NCBI GenBank assembly: GCA_003508835.1 | Contig: PUFA01000068.1 | Span: 992,001-1,056,000, forward strand | Direction of reading: 5' to 3' | DNA: 64,000 nt | Source: Eonycteris spelaea | Lineage: Eukaryota > Chordata > Mammalia > Chiroptera > Pteropodidae | In this document: positions 13,572 through 28,500 of the stretch, piece by piece | How the letters are laid out: the number at the start of each line of letters is the position of its first letter | Position numbering within the stretch: the first letter of the stretch is position 1 | Notes under the pieces: model-generated | The model's database searches: none | Told to the model about the DNA's origin: nothing | The model's input: the letters and a program-made list of their open reading frames with translations, nothing else | Translations under genes and position numbers: made by a program

Positions 13572-16500
13572 GTATGTCATTTTGATCCATTTTATTAGTC
13601 CAAATAGAGAACTGCCAATATTTTAGACATCTTTCTTTCAGTATGAAGTAAATCCTTACTGAATTCTCTTCGTTGGAGGAACTCCATTTATTTACTGGTC
13701 GATGAGGGGAATAATTCAGTGATTCCTATCATGTGGTCTTTGACTTTCAGCATGCTCTCCTGTAAAATATGTCAGTATCACAATTATGCATTCCTCTGCC
13801 CTTATCCTCTATTAAAGTCATTCCACCAGCCTTCATTTCTCTACTTCCTCATCAGTGGGTGACACCACTTAACCATTCAGTCAGCAAATATTTTTGAGCA
13901 CCTGTGTGCTAATCCATCTTATAGTTACTGGGAATACAGTAACAAATAAAGTTGAGTGCCTGCCCTTAAAAACCTTACATTCAAATGAACAGGTAAAAAT
14001 AAACCAGTGAGAAACTAATATTATTTCAGAGAATATTAGAACTACAATGAAAAGAAGAGAGATTAATGCGATATAGAAATAAAGGGCTAGTATTATTGTA
14101 GAAGTATGGGAAAGTTTGTCTGAGGAGGTGACAAAATGAAGCCTTCATTATTTGGTCTGTTACTTACCAAATTTATAACAGACTAAAGGATAGAAATTTT
14201 AGACGTTAGATTGCTTAACCAAGAAATACATTTGCAGTTATTTTAGTTCTAGGATTATAAGCAAAAATGAACTGATTAATATTGTTGTGAAAACACAAAC
14301 AAAATGACAATATGAAATTATTCTCAAACCTATTCTATTCACTTTTCAACAAGACACACTTTGCATGAAATCATTTAATGTAGTACCCCCCTAAAACATG
14401 ATGTGTTTGAATGATATCATATTTCAATTTTAAATACTTGATATGAATTTAGGATTTTTTGAAGGTTCTTAGAAAAATAACATATTTCAAGCCAGCAATC
14501 ATTTATTCCTGAAAACATATTGCAAGTTATTTGGACACCCAAAGTTAAGGAAAGAATATTTTCTTAATCTCTAGCCTACTTCCTAATTATAAATGGGAAT
14601 CCAGGCTTGGAATCATGAGTTACTGGAATGCATTACATAGTAGGTGGTTGTGAAATCTCCTTTATGATGGGGATAAACAACCAATTTCTGGAATGGTTTT
14701 GGCTTACTTTGCCTGGAAGCCAGGCAAGACTGATGATGACTGGAGCCCCGCCAGGTAATAGAATTCACTGAAAATAAAGAACTTTTTTCTGAGATGCAGG
14801 GCTGGTATTATTCTGATTGAGGAGTTTAGTTTATTACCTTCAAGTGGAAATGGGTGATATGCATATAATATTCACAAGTATGAACTAAAAATCATGTATA
14901 ACATGAGTATATCATGTCTTTGAGTCAGCATTTTAAATTCATTTGGGTGTTGTAGTAAATTTTATATCAGACACTTGAATGTAAATGACTGGGTTTTCTA
15001 TTGGTTACTTACTAATGAAGAGCAAATTTTCGAAGATGCATGGATTCTTAACTTATTTTCTCGCCATCCTAATCACTGTCATGTTATTTTAATTTTAAAG
15101 GGATGACTGGAAACCATACAAACTTAGAAGGCTGTATTTTATTTGGGTGTGCAGAGATATCCAGTCCTTCCGTTGGTTTGCAGACTACTCTGTGTGTTAC
15201 ATGATAAGGTAAAATTAGGTTTGTTTTTACTTTTGCAATCTTTTACTTTAAAAATATAGTTATTTTCTTTCAAATTACTGAAGTAATAAATGCTTGCTAT
15301 AGAATAAACTGGAAAATATACAAAAAGTAGTAAGAAGAAAAAAATCTAAACTTAAAAAAAAACAGGTAACATTTGTTAATCGGTACACATCTTTTCAGAT
15401 ATTGATATTTGTGATTACTTATATCTATATCTATATCTTTATCTGTATCTGTATAGATTACATATATAGATATCTATGTATATGGATGATATGTTTTAAC
15501 ATAGAAATGCTTATTTGTATATTCTAACAGAATATTTTAACAGAAATGTATGCATATGGCTGGTAGTATGTGCGTATATGTATATATGATGTATGCATGT
15601 GGGGTGTAGAGGAAGACAGGGGAAATCAGCAGACAATTACTACTGTACTTTCCATCTTCTGTTCTAATAGCTCTTATTTCTTTAAAAATCCAAATGAACC
15701 ATAGCCAGCCAGACTTTTGGCACACTAGGCCAAATTTCAAAAATCCCAAATTCTAAGTTTTATTTCTTACAGAGGTGAAAACAGGAATTCTCCATCTATC
15801 CAACATGTAACCTTTTATATATCCATTAATATATCTTTATTTGTTCAAGTTATACAAGTAATGTACATACACATCTTTGTTGCAAATTTTTTAAATCATT
15901 TAGATAAGCAAAGTTCTCCCCTACTAATTTCCCATTCAATTTATTTAACAAGAGATAACTCATGAGTGTTCTATAAATTCTAGCATCCTATTTGTCTTAT
16001 TCTTAAAATTGCTTTTTAAAACTTATTTCTATGTCTTGAACATTCTTAGTAATAGTGCATATAGAGTTACCTCATTTTTCTACTGCTGTAGAATATTTCA
16101 TAGTATGATGTATCTAGTTTTTTAACCACTCTCTAATGATGAATATTTCCTTTTTTATTACAAAAAGTACTACAATAAATATCAGACATGCCTTTTTGTG
16201 CATATATGCATTCCTTCAGTCAGTTCATCATTTTGTCACTCATCAAATATTTACTAACTGCCTACTATGAATTAGAAACTGTTCCAGGACATGGAGCTAC
16301 TTTGGAGAACAAAATAAAACAAGTGTCTGATCTCATGTGATTTACATTCTAAGTGGTAAGATAGACAGCAAACCAATAAATAAGTAGGATGTCTGATTCC
16401 AATTAGGAGAAAGAAGAAAAGGAAAGGAGGTAAAGCAACAAAGGATAAACAATAGGAGGACATATTACCTTATATTGCGTATTCAGAAAAGTCTACGAAA

Positions 16501-19500
16501 CAAATGGCATTTGAGCAGAGACCTGAGTAAAGTGTGTGAACAAACTAGGCATGTGTCTTGGGAAAAATTTTAAGGCGAAAGGGACCCAACTTCACAGGCA
16601 AGCGCTCTGATGCAGTAGTATGCTTGGTAGATTGGAGGAAGATGAGAGAGCTGTGTGGGCAAAGCTTAGTAAACAAGGGGGAAAACAGTAAGAAAAACAA
16701 CCAGAGAAGTGGTATGTATGCTTTTTTGAAGGAAGAAGAGTACATAAGGCATTGGATTTTATGGAAAAATAAATGGGTTCTGGGAATTGAAGGCAATGAC
16801 TTGAACAGATATTTTTACACCAATGTTCAGCAGCATTATTCACAATAGCCAAAAGTTGGAAACAACCCAAATATCTATCGATAAATGAATGGATAAAGAA
16901 AATGTGGCAAATACATATAATGGAATACTATTCAGACTTAAAAAGAATGAAATTCTGAGACATGCTACAACATGGATGAACCTTGAAAACATTATGCTAA
17001 GTGAATTATTCCAGACACCAAAGATAAATATCTGATTCTAATTTATATGAGGTACCTACAGTAGTCAGTTTCACAGAATGCTGGTTGCCCGGAGCTGGGA
17101 AGGAGGAGGAATAGGGCGTTATTGTTTTATAGATATAGAGTTTCAATTTGAGAAGATGAAAAATTCTGGAGATAGATGGTGATAATGGTTGCACACCAGT
17201 ATGAATGTATTTAATGCCACTGAACTGTGCACTTAAAAATGATTAAAATAGTAAGTTTCTGTTATATATATTTTACAATGATAAAAATGCAAATTCCTGG
17301 GACCCACCAGGGACTTGCTGAATCAGGAGAGGCAAAAAGGTAGAGATGAGAAGCCACTGAAAGGGCAAAGTCATTTTTTAGAGAAATGGAACAAAAAATC
17401 ATCAGATTTGTATGGAATCACAAAAGATCCCAAATAGTCAAAGCAATCCTGAGAATAAAAAACAAGACCAAAGGTATCATACTGCCTAAATTCAAATTAT
17501 ATTACAAAGCAACAATAATCAAAAGCATGATACTGACAGAAAAATAGATACACAGATCAATCAATGTAACAGAATTGAGAGTTCAGAAATAAACCCACAT
17601 ATATATGGCCAATGATTTTTGACAAGGAACCAAAAGCATACAATGGATAAAGAAAAGCCTCTTCAATGAATGGTGCTGGGAAAATTGGAGTCACCTGCAA
17701 AAGAGTGAAACTAGATTGCTATCTGTTACCACACACCAAAATTAACTGAAAATGGATCAAAGACCTAAACATAAGACCTGAAACAATTTCATAGAAGAAA
17801 ACCTAGGTACTGAACTCCTGGACCTTGAGTTTAGAGAGGATTTTATGAATTTGACCTCAAAGGCAAGGGAAGTAAAAGCAAAAATAAATGAATGGGACTA
17901 TATAAAATTCAAAAATTTCTTCCCAGCAAAAGAAACCATCAACAAGACAAAGAGGCAGCCAACAGAATGGAAGAAGACATTTGCAAACAACACCTCTGAT
18001 AAGGGGCTAATATCCATGATATACAAAGAACTCATACAACTCAACAAAAAAATCACAAACAATTCAATTAAAAAATGGGCAGAGGACCCAAACAGACATT
18101 TCTTCCAAGAAAACATACAAATGGCCAACAGACGTATGAAAAGATGCTCAGTTTAACTAGCTATTAGGGAAATGCAAATCAAAACCACAATGAGATACAA
18201 CCTCATACCTGTTTGAATAGTCATCGTCAACAGGACAAAAAACAAGTGTTGGAGAGGTTTTGGGGACAAAGGAACCCTCATACAGTGCTGGTGAGAATGT
18301 AAATTGGTGCAGCCACTATGGAAATAGTATGAGGGTTCTTCAACAAACTAAGAATAGAATTACCATATGACCCAGCAATCTCTTTCTGTGTATTCACCCA
18401 AAAATTTGAAAACATTTATTTATAAAGATACATGCATCCCAATGTTCATAGCAGCATTATTCACAATGGCCAAGACATGGAAACAACCAAGGTGTTCTTT
18501 GATAGATGATTGGATAAAGAAGATGTGGTACATATATACAATTGAATATTGCTTAGCCATAAGAAAAGATGAAATACTACCATTTGTGACAACATGGATG
18601 GACCTTGAAATTATCATGCTAAGCGAAATACATCAGAAAAAGTTGAGAATCATGATTTCACTTATTTGTGGGATATAAATCTGAAAGCAGCAAACAAACA
18701 AGACAAACAAACAAACAGAGATGGACATGGACAACAGTTTAGTGGTTACCGGGGTAGGCGGGGGGGTAGATAAAGGTAAAGGATGTCAAATATATGGTGA
18801 CGGAAAGAAATTTAACTTTGAGTGGTAAACATAGAATGCTATGTACAGATGATGTATTATAGAATTGTACACTCAAAACCTGTGTAATTTTATTAACCAA
18901 TGTCACCCATAAATTTAATTTTAAAAAGATATGAGGCTAAGGGAGGAAAACCTTTCTAGAAGAGCAATATCACCACTCTCAAATTCGCGAGTATTTTTTC
19001 TAGGTTGATGCCAGAAACTGGACTTTCCAGTTCGTGGTTATGAATGAATTAAAAAATTTAATGTATACTCACAAAATAGCCCCAGAAGAGACTAAAACAA
19101 TTTACATTTTTACCAAAGAATGTGAGAGAAATCTATTTCAAAACATTATATTACCAATCTTTTAAATTTCTACAAATCTCTTAAATAATGATATCTCATT
19201 GTACCTTCTCCCAAATTTAATGAGATTGAACCTTGCTTTCTTGATTGTTGACCATTTATGTTACTTCTGGGATTTTCTAATTCTGTCCTTGACTATTTTT
19301 CTAACTTTTAAAAATCTTTCTTGAACTGACTTATAGAGCCTATATATTTTTTCAAGTGAAAGGCTATAATTAATTCAAGATGTGGAAAGGTACATTTGAA
19401 TAATAAATGCTTTATAAAGCAAGTAGTCGGAAGGAGAATAAAGAAAAGAATGTCAGTGGCTGTACCTTCAAAGTAGTTGAATCTTAAAATTTATATTTTC

Positions 19501-22500
19501 TTTTAAAGTTTTTTTTTGATGGCTATACTTTAACCTCAGGATTCAATGGGGAAAATGCTATAAAAGCTTAAAACTATTGTAAATAACGTTGTGATGATTA
19601 TCTTTTGCACACACCTCTGCGTACTTGCTTTGATTTTTCGCATCAGCAGAACGAACACTGGTTCTTCAGTTGTGCCTCTGAGAATAATGCTAAAAAGAAA
19701 AAGCTTTCATTATTTTCCATGTTTGCAACTGTATTACCAATTTCTCTCTCTCTCTGTGTATGTGTGCATGTGTGTGTGTGTGAGAGAGAGAGAGACAGAG
19801 AGAGATTGAGAGAGAGAGAGAGACAGAGGAGAGAGAGAGAGAGAGAAAGAGAGGGAGGGAGGGAGGGAAGAGGGGGAGGAAGGACAGGGGCCAATACCAA
19901 TAGCAATAAAACATAATTACTTTACGTATAGTTTTGGTGATGATAGGTAAAAGTATTTTTGAAAACCAAATGAAAGTATATAGTCTTTCAATCTTCTTCC
20001 AACTGTGAGTTCTTTCACAGCAGTCTAGAATGCTTAGAACATCTAGCTGCCCTAGCCACTCTCTGTTAGTGTCAGACTATCTGAAATGATTATGAAGGTA
20101 TCATCTTAGGTGTCTTGCTTGGCTGGATTGTCCAACCTGGTGAGTTAAAAGAGTGTAAAGCCAGGTACCAGGTGATATGGTACCAAGTCTGCCAATAACT
20201 AACTATATGACTTGCTTTAAGTCACTTCACTTCTGCAGGTCACATTGGGAAAATCAAAAAGAGGAACCAGGGCTACATCAGGCATTTGGAGTCTGTCACT
20301 TATAATGGAACAGTAGTTCTACCTCATACTAACTGTAAGATCTTGGATTTATCACTTAACTTCCATAAACCCTATTTACACTTTCAATTTATAAATGAGG
20401 ATAACAGCACTTAAAGCCTACGTGAACTTTAGCTTTAACCTATTTAAAGTATCTATCATATTGAAGGTATTTAATAAATGATTGCTATCATTTCTATTAG
20501 TAATCTGTAGAATTCCTTTGAGGATTGACATCCTGTTATTTTTTATTTGTGAGAAAATAAGAAGGAATGATAGCCAGGAGAAATAAAAATGAAAAACATA
20601 ATCTTTGTGCATGATCCTACAATTCTGATCTATTTGCAAGATTGTGTCGATCTATTTATTTGTTTTTTCACTACTTCCTTGACCTGGAGAAAATTATTTA
20701 GTAGGTTTTATTACTAGTATTTAGTGAGAGATAAGTTAAAATGAAGACATTGAAATCATTAAGAATTATTTAAATAGTTCTCTTGGGGGCGGGATGTGGG
20801 TAGTAAGTGCTAGATACTGGTGCAGGAGTCCTTGGACTGATCTCAGAATAGCATCCTGGTAGACATTTAAGACAAGAATCAACACAAGCCATTTGTTATG
20901 TGAGATGCTATCCATTTTTGGCACCTGGAAATTCCTCAGTTTATTCCCAATTAAATTCATAAACTCTGATTTAATTCAGAAAGGGCCTTAAAATGAATTT
21001 AGCATTTGGATGTAACTTGAGGCAGCTATTGGCTGGGATTTAATTGATGATTGTATTTTAAAAATATTATGGGTTCTAAGAATCATCCTTTATCATTTAA
21101 AAATAACATGTTTTTATTGGGATTTTATAATTCAGAGTTGCCACCTGTCAGATAAATGTATAATTTTAGATCTGGGAGGGACATCAGTGAGATAGTGTCT
21201 TCAACCATATCATTGTTTTGATGAAGAAACTGAGGCACAAATTAAGTTGAGTAACTTCCTGGAAGTCTCCAGTCAGGTAGGCATGGCAATAGAAATGAGT
21301 CTGTTACCTGCCAGGTGTCGTTACCATTGTAAGAGGTGCCAGAGGTGTAATGAAACTCTACTTAATCACTCCCTATTTGAAAAATGACATATTTTGCATT
21401 CCTAAAACTTCTATTTTGAGTCCCACAATATCAGTTTTTTAAAAAATCATTACTTTCACACTGTATAAAAACAGCCCTTTAAATCAGTTCATCCTCTTGC
21501 TGCAATAAGGTCCAGCAAAGCCTTATCATCTCAAGGAAACAGACCCAATATGCCTATTTATGCTCAAGAAAGAGTTTGGCTATTGAAAAAGTGTTGGTCT
21601 CTTCTAAGCCTCTCCTCAGGATTCACACGTCATTCGTATTTATTCTCCAAAGAGCACACCATGGCTGCTGTATTTCTTCTGCTTTTGATGCTTTTTCCTT
21701 ATCTTTCAGCTTTCCCTTATTTTAAGGCAGTGAAATCAGGCCTAAGAAGAAAAGTATTTTTTCAAATATAGATTTCAGAAGTCAGGATTCAGTAGAGCAA
21801 GGCCAATCATTAGTAGATTTATTTTTGTCTTCTGGGGAAATGGAAGCATATGAGGACAACAAAAACTCTTTTACCCCCTTTGTTGAATTAATTTTCCTTT
21901 AGGTGATATTTTTCTTAATCAGTTTATTTTTCAATATATAGAAATGTTCAAGATTTTTCTAGACTATTTTATTTTGGCAGGTGTAGTTCCTGCCTCGTAC
22001 ATTTTAATATAAGGGAAGCCAGTGCTTAAATAGCCTGCATTCCTAGCATCCATATTATATATCACTATTGACTTTGTTTAATAAGAAAATCATGTTTCCT
22101 TATGAATGAAATTCTTGGATAAAAATTGCAACTCTTAGGGAATAAAATAAGAAATATGTGGGGAGTGATTCAGGGGAAAATTAGTGTAGTATTTAACATG
22201 CTAAATTTTGTATCTGTGAAGATAACATAATTATTCCCTTTTACCACCACCATCATACCTAATTACCAGTAGGCCGCAGGTTATTAACATTAGAACCTGG
22301 CATGTATATGTGCCATATATATATGTATTTAGGTATACACACACATATTTAGGTACATATATACACACATATATGTATATACGTATACACACATATGTGT
22401 GGTGTGTGTGTGTTGTGTATGCACAAGATACAATTACCAAATTTTAGAACCACATATGTTAGAATAGAAGAAAGTCTGAGTATACAGAAAGACTTTTAAT

Positions 22501-25500
22501 GTCTATGTATTTTTTATGTCCTTTCAGTTTTGGCATGAGAACAGACCCGACTATGTCAACATCCAGCTGTACTCAGTCAGACAGATGGGATACAGGTATG
22601 TGCTGGATGTTTTGTAAATTAAATGACCTCTTACTAATAGAAGGTTTACTGTATGGGCTGTGCTGGAAGAAATTTCTACAGGTTGATTTGAAGAGAAGTT
22701 TCCCAGAGGAAGTCTTCTTGGTATGTGTCCAGATAGCTCCTGGCTTGTTCTTGACATCAGGCATATTGCTTTTCATTTGTCCTCTTCACAGATAGCTGGA
22801 GCAAGTCTTTCGAGTTTCTCTCTCTCTTCTTTACTGTCATCTTGAGTTCTGATACCTTTAGAAATCTGACCATAAATGAACAGTCTTGTGACTGTGTTTA
22901 TCGAGGGGAGATTTTATGTGGAGAGAGAGACGATAAAGTCATACACAATTAAGCTTATTTTCCTTTAAGGGAGACTAAAAAAAAAAGAGTAATAACATCA
23001 TGTATCATTTATTTTCTGTGCTAGACACTGTGCTATAAGCAGTTCTCTCTCATGTGATTCCAACAGATTCAAGAGGTAGATGATATTGGTATCCCCATAT
23101 TATAGTTGAAGGAACATGTTTACAGACAACATTGAAGAGCTGCATAGGTATATAAACCTGGGCATGAATGCTTGCACATTTTTAGTATTTTCTAGCATAC
23201 ATTTTCTATCATACTTTGAATACAAAATATGAATGCTTGTCAGTTATATCAAAACTAATCTAACCCTATTTTTTCCAGTTAGAGTTCGACCCTACTTGAT
23301 ACATAAAAAATATTTTATTTTACTACTCTCATAAAGCAAGTCAGTATCATTATTCCTCATGGTATCGCTGTAATTAAGGTACAGAGCATAAATTATACTT
23401 GGTTCTCAGTTTGTCTCTCTGGGACTCAGATGCTTTCTCCTCCCTTCTCACTTCACTCTTACTCTTCACCACTGATTTAGATCTCATATTCTATTAATTG
23501 CAAACGCCAGTTCATTGGAAGTTATTTGTTGATAGATAACAAGATTTGGAGCTCTTCTGTCTTAGGCTGTCTTGTGTAAGATCATTTCCCTAAATTTATA
23601 ATGACGACTTGTATTTTACTCACATAATGTACCAAATATGACAACTGTGTTTGCAGCATAAAAACACTTCAAGAAAGTTTATATGCTTTGGCCTCTTTCT
23701 GAGAGTAGGCAATTAGACTGCATTTTAAAACAATGCAGTTGTTTAAAAATGAAGCAACCAACTGAAATCTAGGAAAATTGGCTGTTTATAATAATGAGAT
23801 TCAAGAACATAATGGATTTTAAAGGAAAAAAGGAAGGAAATTATGTTCTAAACGACTGTACTTAGTAGATTGCCATTCGATATTTATACTTTATATCACA
23901 GCAATTTGGTAGGAACCCACACCACCAACAGAAATTATGTTAGACAAGTGGGTTATTTGCCAACTCTGTGTCATATAAAATGTAGTGCTTTCTTTTTTTT
24001 GCAGAATATAATTGGAGAAAAATATCAAGCACTGAATTCAAGACTTTTCATTGGACGTCCTCGGTGGAAACTTCTGTTTGATGAAATAGCAAAATGTAAC
24101 AGAGGGTGTATGTACTATTCTTCAGAAAATTTGACATGTGGCCAATGATAAAATTAAAATATTCCCAAGTCATTACATGAAGTTTTAAAGATGAATTAGT
24201 AATGGGTTTATAAATTACAAAAAAACACTCAATTATCACTATCAAAGAAGAAATTAGTCAGAGACCACCTCATGTATCTATAATGCCAAATAATTAAAAT
24301 TTGGCCTAGAAATAGTGTATAAGTTATTTATGAACTAAACTGCCCTTCCTACTTTTAAATTTGCATAGACCCTGAGATAATCATGCTAAGTGAAATAAGC
24401 CAGACTGAAAAAGTTGAAAATCACATGATATCGCTTATATGTGGGATATAAAACTAAAAGCAACAAATGAATGGGACAAACAGAGACTCAGGGACATGGA
24501 CAATGGACTAGTGGTTACCAGAGGGTAGGGGTGGGGATGGAGGGAAGAGGTAGACAGGGTAAAGGGGGTCAAATTTAGGGGATTGGGGGAGAGTGAAGCA
24601 AGTAAAGGGAATCAAATATATGGTAGCTGAAGGAAACTGGACTCTAGGTGGTAATCACAGAATAGAATATATAGATGTCAAATTATAATGGACACCTGAA
24701 AATTGTATAATCATATTAACAAATGTAACCCCAATAAACTCAATTAAAAAATTTGCCTAGACCCATATTAGGATGGGTATTTATTCCCACAACGTACAGG
24801 AGGTGATCATGTTGGTAAACAACGGAGCTCTACACACAATTCTAACAACATATGCACTTAGAAATTAGATTTTTGTACCTTTTTACCAGAAGTTGGCATC
24901 AAAATAGTTTCATCATAAGGTTAATAGTTGCAAAGGCTATAAGTTATAATATATTGCAGAGATGACATTTTAAAATTAATGTCATTTTAAACATATTTAC
25001 CAGAATCTAAATATCATTTCTTGATACCAAGCTCATGTATTATAAATACACAAACAAGCTTTAGTTAGCCATTGGAAATTATATACGTATATTTTTTCCT
25101 ACTTGAACTTGTATTTTTATCCTGATTCACCAAAATTTTATCAATATTCATATATTTTTATATTTGAACTAATGTTTTCATTGCTAGACTAAACATATTT
25201 CTAAGCAATAAAAATGTATACAAATTGAAAATTTAATTTAAAAAATTTTCTGTGACCCTAAGGTTCCAGTATTATTTTTTCCTTCTGGGTTGAATTATTA
25301 TTATGATTATTAGCATGTAGTTGATTAATTAATAATTTAAAAAATACATTTGATGAATACAGAAAGCATATTTGACTGTAAATGAATGAGGCAGCTTATT
25401 AGATGGAGAGTTTTTTTAAAAGCTCCAATTAATGAATTCATGGATGAATATGATTTATTGAAAGAATCCCTGATTCATCATGGCCCTTGGCTGCATCTTC

Positions 25501-28500
25501 AGAAATTTTGTTTTAGGAATTATGGTGTGGAGTCCCAGAATCAAATTTTGAAAGGAATGTAGCTACTCATGTAATTGGTTGCTGCCATGTTTGAAACCAC
25601 TTCTGTATTTCCTTTTTCTTGAAAAAGTAGTTTTGTGTTAAAGAGGGAAGTATTATTTAGAAAGTGGAGGTCCTTTGTAATATTCAGGGCTCTAGTTAAA
25701 GGTGAACTATAGAATTAAAAAATTGTCAGCCCAGTTTCGGTTATATTCCTTTCCCATCTTTCTTCAATATCATCCCTCTTTGATGTGATAATCTTGTCAT
25801 ACTCACCTGGGTTTTGCTATGCACCACAGGCTCAGTCCTCTTTAATTACATTTAACTGACCTCTGAGAAGCATCTTTTTATTAGTTTTCATAGAATAGTG
25901 CTGAAAACTGATTTGTTTCTTTCTTTCTTTTCTATTTTATTTTATTTTTATTTTATTTTTTTGCCCATTCTGGAACCAAACCCCAAAACAGTAGAGGCTC
26001 ATTTACAGGAAATTAAACTGTGTTTATTTATTTATTTATTTTTTGGTTATTTCTTAAGCGTTTTCATTTGTTATATTGTTCATGATCTGGAGGTATTTTG
26101 GTTGTTCAGTTTCTTCGAATAGCAAAGCTGGTTTAAGATGCGCGGATGTGCGCCACCTACTGTTGAACATTTTGTACAGCACTTTCACTTTGTGTATTTG
26201 CTCTGGGTAGGCTCCTAAAATGCCTTATTTTTTTAAAGGAGTTTTATGTATCTTATTGGGAAAAGAATGAAGCAACACCTTAAAGTTCATTAACTGTAAA
26301 AAAGGCACTATTTAAATAGAAGACTTCATTTTAGATGTAAAATTTTGGTTAACCTCATGTATATAAATTACATAAAGGCTAGAGATAAAATAAAGACATT
26401 TAAATTATTTTTAACTTATGTTGGGCTATAATTTAATTTCAGAAAGGGATATTTTACTAAACCATTAGGTATTAGTTTAATAAATATATAGAATACAAAT
26501 TTAAATTGGATTAAGCATTCTTTTGCATACATATACATACTTGTATAAAAGTATATATACATATATAAAAACATATTTAAGTACATATACATTTACATAA
26601 GTACATAAGTATATGTACACATAAATGTATGCATTGTATATGTTTAAACTACTTTAAATGACATATATTGAAAATAACTTAATTTTTTAACAAAAATTGA
26701 GTGAGTCTTTAATGTATAATTCTTCAATTTAGTCTTTTCAGATACATTATATATTGTTCATGAATAATTTCCATGTGATTCTTCCTCAGCAGTATTCTAT
26801 AATATGGATAACATGACCATTACTACCCTGCTGTGGATATTTAGGTGGTCTTCAGTTCTTTTGTTACAACAGTGCTAGTATTTATCTTTGCACAGACCTT
26901 CTCATGCTCTCATAAAGTATTGCAGTAGGTTAGGATCCTTGAATGGAATTGCTGGATCAAAGGGTGTGCACATCTACTTTCCTACCAAAACTGAAAGACC
27001 GAATCAATTTATATTCAATTTACTTTGCACTTGCGTAGGAGAGTGGTTCCTTTCTTGCGTGGCTTTTTAAATTTGGAAGGTGAATTATATGAAGGTATTA
27101 ATGATTTAAGAAAGTGAAAGAGCTTTTGAAATCACCCATTTTCATCATTATTTTACAAATAAAGAAGCTAGTACACCAAAAGATAATGATTTTTCTAAAG
27201 CTATGGTTAATGAGTCAGAATTCAGACATGAACGTGAATCATCTGACTGTCAAGTGTAATGTGCTTTACAGCAGAGCATTGTCCCAAATAGAAAAAATGG
27301 GAATCTTATTTTACCATGTCTCTCTCGGAGACAGTGAGGTATTGTTAGAATCCATCGTATTACTATGTATATTGCAACATACTAAAAAGTAATATACTAA
27401 ATGTGTCAACAACTAATTTTTCAAAAACATAGAAAGATATTCTACATATTACTCTATAAGCCATTTAGTGTTTAACAGTCTGTCAGAAAATTGTTACACC
27501 TAACCAGAATTCAGTTTTCTATTTATAATAAAAATGTATATTGTATCTTCACGTAGTTGATTTTATGCATTTTGCACAGGGAAAAATAAACGGTTAACTT
27601 TATGTATATTTTGGAGCAGAGAATTACTACTCTGGGATTGAGTGAAATGTCTGAGACATATCTATATTATGCTGCTTCATGGTGTTTTATAAACAATACA
27701 GATTAGGAATACTTAGGTTTGGACTCTCACATTTTCTCCAGTGTCTGTGGTTCATAATTCAAACCTTCTGGGTCTATAATACAAGGACTGAATAATCTCT
27801 AAGGAGTGAATACATTCAGTATATGAGATCCCAGACTTATAAATCTGCATGGAAAAACTAGTATTGGTATAATAGTAAAATATGTACAAACATATTGAAC
27901 ATTTATCGAACTGGTTCCATCTGCCTCAAACAACATTCTCTGCTTAGCATCTAAATCTGTCTCTATCCATCTCAACAAAGTTTTTTTGTAGATAAATCTC
28001 TAGATAATTGTTGGATTACAGCAAACTAATTTGAGTTTATTGCGAATGATTGCAAAGATTAATTGTATATCCTTAAAAAATTGAAAGACTTCATTTAGTT
28101 AGCGAAAGTGACGTTGGGGAACTCCTCAAACTGCACAGATTTCCTAGCATTAAACTAGTTAAGTTATTTTATCAAAAGATAAAATGTTTTTAAAAAGGAT
28201 GATATATGGATGCTTTAAAAATAATGATTTTATTCTAAATTATTTAAAAGAAGCATTTAGAAAATCTGAAAAATTAGAAAACTAACTTTATAATTGTCCT
28301 ATGAAAGATAGAAAATAATGATATTTAGTCATGATGCAGTGTTGACAGCGAATGTATATGGCAAAAATGACTCATTTTCCTTTTTGTTTTATTGGAAACC
28401 ACACTGTGGGTATATATGTGTATCTGTATATATTTATTTATGTGGTATAAATAATTCAGCAGTTCAGTTTTATACATTTAAGTAATCCATTGTATATAGC

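Larger units (their letters stand above)
13572..15100 (+). other. NOX4: NOX4 intron with L2 and CR1-like relics
   Basis: Bounded by gtatgt and attttaaag. Holds an L2 3' relic at about 13868-14150 and a weak CR1/L3-like 3' end at about 14620-14755. The rest is AT-rich with nothing recognised. Confidence 0.85.
15209..22527 (+). other. NOX4: NOX4 intron, repeat-rich
   Basis: 7.3-kb intron between exons 15101-15208 and 22528-22595. It holds an AT microsatellite, an old LINE relic (15.8-16.2 kb), an L2, two L1 3' segments (16.8-18.93 kb), a GA/TG tract, MIR relics and an AT/CA tract at 22.3 kb. No exon was seen. Confidence 0.85.

Noticed and set aside
19605..19916. ORFs rich in R/E (+ strand) and L/S (- strand)
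   Set aside because: Pure translation of the GA/TC simple repeat.
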